This document shows positions 25,382 through 33,421 of a stretch of 35,867 nt of DNA, in pieces. Both the position numbers and the translations under genes were made by a program. How positions within the stretch are numbered: position 1 is the first letter of the stretch; each line of letters starts with the position of its first letter. This DNA comes from Flavobacterium petrolei (lineage in GTDB: Bacteria; Bacteroidota; Bacteroidia; Flavobacteriales; Flavobacteriaceae), in NCBI RefSeq assembly GCF_003314435.2, contig NZ_QNVY02000008.1, positions 1-35,867 on the forward strand, in the 5' to 3' direction. The notes under the pieces are model-generated. The model was given only the letters and a program-made list of their open reading frames with translations, was not told where the DNA came from and made no database searches.

Positions 25382-27145
25382 TTAAGGAATTCTGATGACC
25401 TCCATAAGATGTTTAATTTTGTCCTCTTCATCCGCTGACAGAGTTGGTGAATATATGGAAAGTTTATTTTTTGCTCTACTTACAGCTACGTAAAAAACTC
25501 TCTGTTCTTCGCTTAAAAGTGGAGGCTGGAGCAAAAATTTTAAATCTGCTTCCTTTCGTAGTACCACTAAAACATTATCAAATTCATCACCTTTTGATTT
25601 ATGAATAGTTCTGCTTGGAGAATCATCATCTGCTAATTTGATGCATACTGCAAGTTGTTCATAAGTTGTACTGTCATAAAATTGGCGTGCAGCCCCTCTG
25701 GTAAGTTTGACCATGTCTGTTTTTACATGTTCTTTTATTAATTCATAGAAGTTAAAGAGTGGCACTGATTTATAATCTAAATACAAAGATGTCAAAAAAC
25801 AAATCTTACTGAGAGCTATCTTTTTTCGTTCGTGTTTATCCTTGATTCCTCTAAAATTCTTCTCCATTTCTTTTATTGCTTCCTTAAACTTTTTTTGCTG
25901 TGCAAGTTCAATAGCGGTTAAACTCGATATGACAGTACTTCTTCTTATTCTCTCATCTATATTACTTAAGGAAGAAATAAGATCTGCTAATGGCAAAGAA
26001 GAATTCATTTGCCTTTTTAGCGCATTAGAAGTAATATTATCTCTAGATAAAACGGTTAGATTACCATCAGATTTTTCTCTGGCCAAATCCAGTGAAGTGT
26101 TGATATCACCTACATACATAATAACTCTTTCACCATTAGCCGCACGAATTGGATTCTGAACTATATCGGTTCTAATATGATTTAAAACATTTATAATTTC
26201 AATACTGCTTCTTCTGTTATCAGCTATAAGATAATCTTGAATCGATGGTAAACTAAAACAGGTAAAATAATTAGGGTCTGCGCCTTGAAAACTATAAATT
26301 GACTGTGCCTTGTCACCTATTATACCTACAATTGTTTCAGATTCACCGATAATTTTTAGTATAGCAGCCTGAATTGGGCTGGTATCCTGAAACTCATCAA
26401 TAAAAAAATAAGGAAACTTTGATCTTAAGACCCTTACTATGAAAGGATACTTCTGTAGTAAAATATATCCAAAATATAGCACATCATCATGATGCAGGAC
26501 ACCATTTTTCCAAAAAAGTTTTTTATACTCCAAAAGACCTGGTAGCAATTTATTCAGGCATGTGGTTACACCTATATTTCTTCGAACTTCACCATCCATA
26601 TAAAATGCCTTCGAATTATCAATTGACAGTTCAATATTGATTCCATTTAAAGTATAAGCAATAGAAGACAGCCATTTCCCTAATGCTGAAATATTGTGAT
26701 CAAGCCTGGTAAGCTGTTGCAAATTATACGGTGCTGCAAAACGACTGCTATTTGGATGATTGTTTAGCCATTCAACAATTTTTTTTCTGCTTATAAAATG
26801 CTCGTCATGCCCATCCATTCTCAAAACATCGAATTCGTAATCCGCAGCAATGAAACTCATATAGGGCTTGATTATATTTGCGTAAATAAAACCATGAATT
26901 GTTGAAACTTCAACTCGATCTGCTATAAAATCCATTCTTTTAACAATAGTCTCAACTGCAATATTAGTATAAGTTATACAAGCTATTTTCTTGTAACATC
27001 CCAATCTATTGGAATTTTGAAGAACATTTTCGATATGATTGACTAGCCAATAAGTTTTACCTGCTCCTGGACCTGCAGAAATTCTAAAATGCTTTTCAAT
27101 TGGAATCAAATCTCCTGAACTAATAGTTATTACTGACATACCCAT
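25382..27145 (-). CDS. UvrD/Rep-like superfamily 1 helicase, GajB-like
   Basis: A 587-aa SF1A helicase. Motifs in order: Walker A SAGPGAGKT (Lys30), Ia ITYTNIAVETI, TIHGF, II DEFQDTS (250-256), III GDKAQSIYSFQGAD, IV in DNRRSSIEIINVL, V TIHKSKGDEFDNV, VI FYVAVSRAKN. All are present, so it should be an active ATPase. The ATG at 27145 lies 16 bp inside the end of the OLD gene (a second ATG at 27139 is possible), so translation is coupled. The OLD plus UvrD pair is the architecture of Gabija (GajA-GajB); at 587 aa it is longer than the roughly 500 aa usual for GajB. Confidence 0.88.
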   Translation of the reverse strand: MGMSVITISSGDLIPIEKHFRISAGPGAGKTYWLVNHIENVLQNSNRLGCYKKIACITYTNIAVETIVKRMDFIADRVEVSTIHGFIYANIIKPYMSFIAADYEFDVLRMDGHDEHFISRKKIVEWLNNHPNSSRFAAPYNLQQLTRLDHNISALGKWLSSIAYTLNGINIELSIDNSKAFYMDGEVRRNIGVTTCLNKLLPGLLEYKKLFWKNGVLHHDDVLYFGYILLQKYPFIVRVLRSKFPYFFIDEFQDTSPIQAAILKIIGESETIVGIIGDKAQSIYSFQGADPNYFTCFSLPSIQDYLIADNRRSSIEIINVLNHIRTDIVQNPIRAANGERVIMYVGDINTSLDLAREKSDGNLTVLSRDNITSNALKRQMNSSLPLADLISSLSNIDERIRRSTVISSLTAIELAQQKKFKEAIKEMEKNFRGIKDKHERKKIALSKICFLTSLYLDYKSVPLFNFYELIKEHVKTDMVKLTRGAARQFYDSTTYEQLAVCIKLADDDSPSRTIHKSKGDEFDNVLVVLRKEADLKFLLQPPLLSEEQRVFYVAVSRAKNKLSIYSPTLSADEEDKIKHLMEVIRIP

Positions 27146-29226
27146 GTAATTGAATCAAAAATATATTGAGGAACAACAAATGAAGTTCTTATGCTTGTTG
27201 TTGGATCTTCCGCTGGTGCAATATGAGGCAGTTTCAAATTTTCTTCTAATACATTTGCCAGTTCAAGAGCATTCTCACCTTTACCAATAGATGCCAAATA
27301 TCTGTACGCAACGATTGCTTGTGTTTTATCTTCGTCTGTCCAGCTCGGATCAGTTATAGCCTCAATTGCTTCCATAAATTTAGTTTTAGAATCACTTTTA
27401 TGAATTTCTTCGAAAAAATCGACCGGTAATTTTTTAGCTTTGTGAAAATCTATTAGTGTACAAAGTTCACTCCTGTTAGTCATATATTCCGTAATAAGAA
27501 TATCCGTACCAATATTATTTAATAAAAGCTCATATTCAAATGTCTTTCCTTTTCTATGATTTTGTCCATAAAAACGAATATTCGGATGTGCAGAATACTC
27601 AGTAATTTTATCTGTCACGTGGTCTTTATAATCATAAAGAGCGGGTTCCTGATTGAATTGAAAAGGATAACAACTTGTGAAACTACCTCCGGTTTTTAAT
27701 TTTCGTTCTGGATCCCTATCTTTTAGGCAGACAACTTTCTTATGAATTGTAAATGGTTTATTTTTATCAAACAAGGGAAGAAAATGATCAAAAAATCTGC
27801 CACCAACGGGAATGACTGCTATATGATAGTCTTCCATTTCAATGGCACAATATTTTGCCAAAGTTGGTAATAAAACTTGTTCTGCTAATCCTTCAACAAA
27901 AATGACCTTTTGAGCAAACAGCATATCTGATCTGGTAGCATCTAAAAAACGCTGCACATATGCTTTAGATTTTTTACCTGCTGCTGTGTCAGGAAATGTT
28001 TTCCCAGGGTAACCTACATTAATTGTCCCATTCTCATTATGAAGACAGATAATCTCATCAAGAGAAACAGCAGATGTAATTTGGGTTGAATGAGTTGTTA
28101 CAAAAATCTGTCTTACTTTTCTATCTTCTTTATTTTCTTTTAAAAATTTTAAGAATTTGTATTGCATAGCGGGGTGCAAATGCGCTTCAGGCTCTTCAAT
28201 AGCAAGCACGGGAAAAACTTTTGCATTGGAACCTAAATATTTACCATCGGAATTCACCTGCATTTTTGCAAGCAATAGCGACATAAAAATAAGGTTATTA
28301 TATCCTAAACCATTGTGAGTTGCGGGAATTTTAATATCAAGCCCACTGTAACCGATAATAAGTTTAAGCGCAGAATACATATCCACATCAGAAATAGTCC
28401 CATCAAAATCTGGTTCAGCATTATTAAAAGTAGCTCCTGTCTGTTTAGCATAAGATAAAATATGATCTTTTCCAGCTTTCATTCTTGATTGTAATTCATT
28501 AATCAAGACACCTGCTTTAGATGTAAAATCAGATTTTAATTGCTTTATTTCCTGATATTTTTGAGTTGAAGATTTTACAGATTCATCCGCAGATTTAATT
28601 TCATAATCCATGAAAAAATCTAAAACATCTCTCAGCATGGTGTTCCTTCCTGTAAACATATCTCTCTCAACATCTCGAATAGCATTAAGAAACTGAAAAT
28701 CAAATTTCTGAAGTGACTCACTATCTGCAACTATTTGTAATGCAGGGTTTCCACCAAATATTTTATAAGTATAAAATCTTAAATATTGATGTTTAATTAT
28801 TAACCATGCTTCATCTTTGGTAGTGCAGTTGCTCAGTTCAGAAATATAGTCTGCCTGTTTGTCAATTGGAAGATAAAAAGTATACGTTAACTGGGCTTCA
28901 TATGGCTCATCCAACTTTGTTAACCAATTTGCAACTGTAACTAAATCATCACTATTTAAATCTTCTTCAGGACTCTGCAAGATTGTTAGGGTAATTATAA
29001 CTTTTGGAGGATCTGTCTGCAACGCAATTAAAGATGTACTTTTTGAAAAATCATCAATTTCTAGGCGCCTGCTTGCATCTCCATTTATAATTAAGCCAAT
29101 GGCTTTAATCAAACTTGACTTTCCTGCATTATTATGACCTATAATTACATTTACGCCTTCGTTAAATTCTATTTCATTATTTACGAAATTTCTAAATCCT
29201 TGAATTTTAATATTAGAGATATACAT
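27130..29226 (-). CDS. OLD-family ATPase-TOPRIM nuclease, GajA-like (class 2)
   Basis: A 698-aa protein with an ABC-type ATPase and a C-terminal TOPRIM domain. Walker A is GHNNAGKS (30-37, Lys36), the Walker B/D-loop is LAIEEPEAHLHP (Glu344, Glu345) and the H-loop is TTHSTQI. The TOPRIM shows E445 in FVEGLAEQ and the D503-R-D505 pair in LKDRDPERK, so the metal site is complete. Class 2 OLD proteins are defined by a neighbouring UvrD-like gene, as here. Gabija GajA of this type is a DNA nuclease that protects against phages. The gene is first in a leftward operon; a candidate promoter with an inverted repeat lies at 29260-29284. Confidence 0.88.
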   Translation of the reverse strand: MYISNIKIQGFRNFVNNEIEFNEGVNVIIGHNNAGKSSLIKAIGLIINGDASRRLEIDDFSKSTSLIALQTDPPKVIITLTILQSPEEDLNSDDLVTVANWLTKLDEPYEAQLTYTFYLPIDKQADYISELSNCTTKDEAWLIIKHQYLRFYTYKIFGGNPALQIVADSESLQKFDFQFLNAIRDVERDMFTGRNTMLRDVLDFFMDYEIKSADESVKSSTQKYQEIKQLKSDFTSKAGVLINELQSRMKAGKDHILSYAKQTGATFNNAEPDFDGTISDVDMYSALKLIIGYSGLDIKIPATHNGLGYNNLIFMSLLLAKMQVNSDGKYLGSNAKVFPVLAIEEPEAHLHPAMQYKFLKFLKENKEDRKVRQIFVTTHSTQITSAVSLDEIICLHNENGTINVGYPGKTFPDTAAGKKSKAYVQRFLDATRSDMLFAQKVIFVEGLAEQVLLPTLAKYCAIEMEDYHIAVIPVGGRFFDHFLPLFDKNKPFTIHKKVVCLKDRDPERKLKTGGSFTSCYPFQFNQEPALYDYKDHVTDKITEYSAHPNIRFYGQNHRKGKTFEYELLLNNIGTDILITEYMTNRSELCTLIDFHKAKKLPVDFFEEIHKSDSKTKFMEAIEAITDPSWTDEDKTQAIVAYRYLASIGKGENALELANVLEENLKLPHIAPAEDPTTSIRTSFVVPQYIFDSITWVCQ

Positions 29227-29259
29227 TTTTAAGATATTGATTGATAAATTGCCTCAATT

Positions 29260-29284
29260 AATACCAAACATACAAAATGGTATT
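29260..29284 (-). promoter_or_regulatory. Candidate promoter and operator of the OLD/UvrD operon
   Basis: On the minus strand TATGTTTG (29265-29272) fits the TAnnTTTG box, about 40 bp upstream of the OLD gene start. It is flanked by the inverted repeat AATACCA (29260-29266) and TGGTATT (29278-29284). No good -33 element is seen. A repressor site overlapping the -7 box is possible. Confidence 0.35.
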
Positions 29285-29717
29285 TGATTTCTTTTACGGT
29301 TTTCCATAATTGCAGATTTTAAATGGGAAATTAATTCTTTACTATAAAAATAAGTCCTGTCTAAAAATACCTGTTCTTTTTAATAAAGTAAAACATAATA
29401 TTTCCATTCGAAACGGACTAAAAGGGCAACCAAGATATTGCCCGCTGTATGTTACAGGTTCATAATAGTTCCGCTTGCACTTCCTCATCCTTCGAGACTT
29501 ATAACACTCCGTATCCTCTAATTGGTCACTTGAATAAATTCACATAAACTTTTTGTCAATAAAATACTGGACAATAAATAAGCTTATGCTTAATCAGGAA
29601 AAAAACTACCTTTACGATTACTCTGCTTTTGACTGCATATCTAATTCTTAAAAGCGGAAAAAAAATTGAATGTGCAATAATACTAGAATTAAATCAAAAG
29701 TATAAACGAGTTAAATT
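29285..29717. other. Intergenic region between the divergent OLD and GHKL genes
   Basis: No gene is recognised. A minus-strand open frame of about 64 codons (roughly 29345-29540) has no ATG near its beginning and no known motif. A short inverted repeat GGGCAA/TTGCCC lies near 29427-29446. The last 150 bp before the GHKL gene are A/T-rich and should hold its promoter, but I cannot assign the boxes. Confidence 0.5.
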
Positions 29718-31742
29718 ATGGCAGGAAATGTAAATGTAACTTCTAACGGAATAAAAAAGATTCTTAGTAATTATGATACTGCAAGTTCTATTGCGGAATA
29801 TATTTGGAATGGGTTTGACGCTAAAGCAAACTCTGTCAATATAAATTATACCGTAAGCAACTTTGGATCACTGGAATATTTGGAAATAATAGACAATGGA
29901 TATGGTATCAATCATAGTAAATTAAATACAAAATTTAAACCTTTTTATGAATCTGAAAAAGCCATAAAAGTTTCTGCTCCTAAACATACATCGGCTATGC
30001 ATGGAAAGAATGGAGTCGGCAGGTTAACTTTTTTCACTTTTGCTCATAGTGCAAAATGGTTGACAACTTTTTTGAATGGAAAAAAGTTTGAAACTAATAC
30101 CATAATAATCAATAGTAATGAGCTTACGGATTATAAAGCAGAAAAAGTTGAAAATGAAGCTGACTTTCCCGGAACTATAGTCACTTTTACTAATATTCAG
30201 ATTTCTGAAAATGAAATGGATAAAATAATTATTCCTTTTTTAATCAGGGAGTTTTGTTGGTTTTTAGAATTAAATAAACATAAAAAATTTCAAATTAAAA
30301 TAAATAATATCCCTTTAGACTATGAGTTCAATATAGCTGAAAGAGATGAAAAAATTTCCATTAGCTATTCAGATAGTAAATCAGGCGAGGAAACAGTATT
30401 CAAAATTAAATTTATTCAATGGAAAGAATCATTGCATCAGGAATATTCAAAATATTATTTTTTAAATGATAAAGAGAATGAGGTTTACAAAGATCATACA
30501 ACACTGAATAAAAAAGGAGATGAATTCTTTCACAGCGTTTATATACAAAGTGAATATTTTAATGATTTTGATTTTAATAGTTCCGAATACGAAACGCAGG
30601 GCAAATTATTTGGAAAAGCTAAATCTTCGTCTGAATATCGTTATCTTATAAAGGTAATTAATCAGGTATTAAGAGATAAAAGAAAACCTTTCCTAAGGCA
30701 GTTTGCAGATAAACTTATTGAGAATTATGAAGAAACTGGCATTCTTCCGAACTACAAAACAGAATGGGAAGAAAGATTCAAAAAAGAAGATTTAATTGAA
30801 ACACTAAAAAGTCTATATGAAATTCAGCCCAAATTATTTACCAGCCTAAACATTAATCAAAAAAAAACATTTGTTCGGTTTCTTGACTTGTTACTTGATT
30901 CTAACGAAAGAGAGGATATATTTAAAGTACTTGATGAAATCCTTGACCTTTCAACAAAAGAAAGAGAAGATCTTGCAAAAATTTTCAAGACCACAAAACT
31001 AAACAGGGTTATTGAGACACTAAAGTTAATTCAGGATAGATATGAAACAATCAATATTCTCAAAGAGTTAGTTTATAATAAGGATCTGAAAGCCAATGAG
31101 GTCGATCACTTACAAAAATTAATTGAAAGCCATTATTGGATTTTTGGAGAACAATATCATTTAGTAACTGCCGCTGAACCTAAATTTGAAGAAGCTTTAA
31201 GAAGATACATTAACCTCTTAACCGATAAGGATACCGCTGTAGAAATAGATCATCCGCATAGGCTTAAAGAAATGGATATTTTTGCCTGCAGGCAAAATAC
31301 GTTATTGCATAGAATTGAGAATATAGTTATTGAGCTTAAACATCCCCAAATAAATCTTGGAAACAGCCAATATAGTCAAGTTTATAATTATTTGGAATTA
31401 ATTCAAAAACAGCCAGAGTTCAATGCGCCAAATATGTCCTGGGAATTTTATCTTATTGGAAATAAATTTGACACGACTAATTTTATTCAGAATCAAATAA
31501 TTACAAATAAACCTCATGGAACCCGTTCATTAATTATGCATTTAGATGATGGGAGGATAAAAGTTTATGCAAAAACTTGGAGTGAAATTTTTGCTGACTT
31601 TGAAATAAAATATAATTATCTAAATGAAAAATTAAAGTTAGAAAGAGAACTATTAATTACTCATGTTAATAGTGCAGATCAAGCCATTAAAACAGTTCAA
31701 AAAAATTCAGCAATACAATTGAAAGAAATTAAATTAAAATAA
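29718..31742 (+). CDS. GHKL (MORC/Hsp90-like) ATPase fused to a PD-(D/E)xK nuclease-like domain
   Basis: A 674-aa protein. The N-terminal third is a GHKL ATPase: E27 and N31 in EYIWNGFDA, D59-N-G-Y-G63 and the lid motif HGKNGVG (95-101). A helical middle (about 330-470) follows. The C-terminal part has LIESHYWIFGEQY, then D520 in KEMDIFA and E539-L-K541 in IVIELKHPQ, the D ... ExK order of a PD-(D/E)xK nuclease and similar in layout to the DUF4263 (Shedu) domain. ATP-gated nucleases of this kind are known from prokaryotic conflict systems. It is divergent from the OLD operon with 491 bp between. Target and partner are unknown. Confidence 0.8.
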   Translation: MAGNVNVTSNGIKKILSNYDTASSIAEYIWNGFDAKANSVNINYTVSNFGSLEYLEIIDNGYGINHSKLNTKFKPFYESEKAIKVSAPKHTSAMHGKNGVGRLTFFTFAHSAKWLTTFLNGKKFETNTIIINSNELTDYKAEKVENEADFPGTIVTFTNIQISENEMDKIIIPFLIREFCWFLELNKHKKFQIKINNIPLDYEFNIAERDEKISISYSDSKSGEETVFKIKFIQWKESLHQEYSKYYFLNDKENEVYKDHTTLNKKGDEFFHSVYIQSEYFNDFDFNSSEYETQGKLFGKAKSSSEYRYLIKVINQVLRDKRKPFLRQFADKLIENYEETGILPNYKTEWEERFKKEDLIETLKSLYEIQPKLFTSLNINQKKTFVRFLDLLLDSNEREDIFKVLDEILDLSTKEREDLAKIFKTTKLNRVIETLKLIQDRYETINILKELVYNKDLKANEVDHLQKLIESHYWIFGEQYHLVTAAEPKFEEALRRYINLLTDKDTAVEIDHPHRLKEMDIFACRQNTLLHRIENIVIELKHPQINLGNSQYSQVYNYLELIQKQPEFNAPNMSWEFYLIGNKFDTTNFIQNQIITNKPHGTRSLIMHLDDGRIKVYAKTWSEIFADFEIKYNYLNEKLKLERELLITHVNSADQAIKTVQKNSAIQLKEIKLK

Positions 31743-32016
31743 GAACCAGTGAACTTTTTTTATCTCGTGCATCTATAGGTGACCTTTTTTCTACGACGTT
31801 TCTGAAGTACTATATAATAAAGGGCTAAAAAAAGGGTTCTGGACTCTACTGGAATGCCTGTTTCAAAAGTAGAAACAAACTTCTATGATCTTATAATGAA
31901 ATAGTATGTTTAGTTTAATTCAAACGATATTCAATTTAGTCAAATCACTAACAAAATGATTCGAGAATTGTCCCGTTAGGGCTACTAAGAATTTTATTGA
32001 AAATACAAACGCACAT
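31743..32016. other. Gene-free stretch after the GHKL gene
   Basis: A/T-rich text with no intact gene. A short frame ending MPVSKVETNFYDLIMK followed by a stop (about 31830-31900) has the feel of a protein tail, but it is too short to assign. No clear terminator follows the GHKL gene. Confidence 0.4.
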
Positions 32017-32092
32017 CGCGGGATAGAGCAATAGGCAGCTCGCCGGACTCATAACCCGGAGGTCACAGGTTAGAGTACAATTCCCGCAACTA
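32017..32092 (+). pseudogene. Degenerate initiator tRNA-Met (fMet, anticodon CAT)
   Basis: The 73-nt cloverleaf has an intact acceptor stem (CGCGGGA with TCCCGCA), including the C1/A72 mismatch typical of bacterial initiator tRNA. The D stem GAGC/GCTC is intact and the anticodon loop is CTCATAA. The anticodon stem is CCGGA/CCCGG with an A-C mismatch next to the loop, so the initiator's three G-C pairs are broken. The T stem ACAGG/ACAAT keeps only two of five pairs and the loop has TTAGAGT instead of TTCGAGT. CTA replaces CCA after the discriminator. It is most likely a non-functional copy carried by the element. Confidence 0.75.
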
Positions 32093-32176
32093 GAACAGTA
32101 AAAAAAATACTATCTAATTCATTTAAAATCTTTAAATCTTCTAATAAAAGGTTCAAATTTTGTACCAAGAGGGTCG

Positions 32177-32403
32177 TTATTTAAAGTATAATTGAATGTT
32201 GCGTGCCTTATTCTCTATAAAATTAAGATGCATACCACGTAGTTCTTTTTTAACTTCTACATTTAATACAACCTGGATGATATTTCATGTGAAGCGTTAG
32301 CTTTCCATCAATGAAATCATCAGTTGGTACTTCTCCATTCAGCTCGTATTTCATCATTGAGAAGATTGTGTATTGCATTCTGTATAATGTACTGCTCATT
32401 CAT
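32177..32403 (-). pseudogene. Broken nuclease-like gene of an AbiEi-related Bacteroidetes family
   Basis: On the minus strand an ATG at 32403 begins MNEQYIIQNAIHNLLNDEIR and stops after 27 codons. The next frame continues as YELNGEVPTDDFIDGKLTLH and stops at 32250. The third frame carries VLNVEVKKELRGMHLNFIE and stops at 32177. Joined by two frameshifts they read as one protein with the D-G-K ... E-V-K pattern of a PD-(D/E)xK fold. I recognise it as the N-terminus of a Bacteroidetes family often named AbiEi-like antitoxin (about 300 aa). The rest of the gene is missing. Confidence 0.6.
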
Positions 32404-32404
32404 C

Positions 32405-32460
32405 TTGTTCACTTTATACTTACGTTCACGAAAACGTGAACACTTGATATTGGTGAACAA
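32405..32460. repeat. Nested inverted repeats with four GTTCAC boxes
   Basis: The inner hairpin is GTTCACG (32424-32430), AAAA, CGTGAAC (32435-32441). The outer pair is TTGTTCAC (32405-32412) and GTGAACAA (32453-32460). The four GTTCAC boxes lie symmetrically in 56 bp. This fits a binding site for a dimeric or tetrameric DNA-binding protein. Confidence 0.6.
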
Positions 32461-32728
32461 CTATATAATTATTTAGCAGCACCAACAACAGCAGCACCAA
32501 CTATTTGTGCTGTAACTACATCTAATATTATCAATCAATAACTCCCTCGGCAGCAGTTTTAAAAAAAAAATCTTAAACATCGATTTATAGATTTTGTCAT
32601 ATTGATGAAATTTTCTGATCATTAGAACCATTTACCAATCTCTTCGTTGCTTCCCCTTCATTTTTGTATTCAAAAACCAGTATGCTTTTGTCTTATTTCA
32701 GGAGCAAAGGTAACTCCGTGTTCTTAAC

Positions 32729-32812
32729 GCAATAGCAAGGCCTGGTCCTTCAGATTTGATAAAAAATCTCCACCCATCCAGGTTGTATTTTTTATCAAAG
32801 CCTTGCTATTGC
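32729..32812. repeat. Large bulged inverted repeat ahead of ssb
   Basis: GCAATAGCAAGGC (32729-32741) pairs with GCCTTGCTATTGC (32800-32812), and TTTGATAAAAAAT (32755-32767) pairs with ATTTTTTATCAAA (32787-32799). The two stems are continuous on the right and separated by a 13-nt bulge on the left; the loop is 19 nt. It is the strongest structure in the 1.26-kb gap before ssb and could be a transfer or replication origin element or a structured RNA. Function is inference. Confidence 0.7.
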
Positions 32813-32998
32813 TAAACACTCACCTTTTTATGCTCATGAAACGAAACATAGCATACTCCGGCTCTTTAGACGAATAAAAAAAATGTCAGCAATGAGAAAT
32901 AAAATATTACAAATGGATTTGATGAAACAAAACAGCACCTCCTCTCATTGCCGAATAAAATTTCAAAAAAAAGTAATTCACTAAAAATCGTAGAAATC

Positions 32999-33376
32999 AT
33001 GAACATCATTGGAAGAGTGACAGCGGATGCGCAGGTACGCAATGTGTCAAACAGCAAACAGGTAGTAAACTTTTCAGTAGCCATCAACGACAGCTACCGA
33101 AATAAATCTGGCGAACGCGTAGAGCAGACAACATACTTCGACTGCGCATACTGGCTTAGTCCTAACGTTGCCAAGATACTTACAAAAGGTACTGTCGTAG
33201 AACTCACAGGCAGAGTAAGTGCAAGGGCGTGGACGGGCAGTGACGGAGAAGCACACGCAGGGCTGAATTTCAATACCTCGCAAATCAAACTGCACGGGGG
33301 TGGCAAAAAATCCGAAACGGTACAAACTCCCACAGGGACCAACAATAGCAAGGAAAAGGACGACCTCCCATTTTAA
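32999..33376 (+). CDS. ssb: Single-stranded DNA-binding protein of the mobile element
   Basis: A 125-aa OB-fold SSB. I use the ATG at 32999 (MNIIGRVTADAQVRN), since an upstream in-frame ATG at 32948 would add a 17-residue tail without family match. The conserved VNFSVAINDSY, TTYFDCAYW and the acidic end DDLPF (the partner-binding tip) are present. SSB protects single-stranded DNA in replication or conjugation. It starts the gene cluster that continues with DUF932 and PRTRC genes, typical of Bacteroidetes conjugative elements. Confidence 0.92.
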   Translation: MNIIGRVTADAQVRNVSNSKQVVNFSVAINDSYRNKSGERVEQTTYFDCAYWLSPNVAKILTKGTVVELTGRVSARAWTGSDGEAHAGLNFNTSQIKLHGGGKKSETVQTPTGTNNSKEKDDLPF

Positions 33377-33421
33377 TAACAAGTATCTAAACAATTTTTA
33401 AACTTTTAAAATCATTTTATC

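Noticed and set aside
29345..29540. Minus-strand open frame of about 64 codons upstream of the OLD gene
   Set aside because: No start codon at its beginning, no recognised motif, and it occupies the region where the divergent promoters should be.
31830..31900. Short frame ending MPVSKVETNFYDLIMK
   Set aside because: Only about 27 codons between stops and not assignable to a family; noted only as a possible gene remnant.
32017..32092. Functional initiator tRNA gene
   Set aside because: Three of five T-stem pairs and the anticodon-stem G-C triplet are broken, so it is unlikely to be a working tRNA.
32470..32535. Tiny minus-strand peptide frame ending IVGAAVVGAAK
   Set aside because: Only about 21 codons from a TTG and based on a short AGCAGCACCAAC direct repeat. 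The hydrophobic peptide is curious but cannot be supported as a gene.
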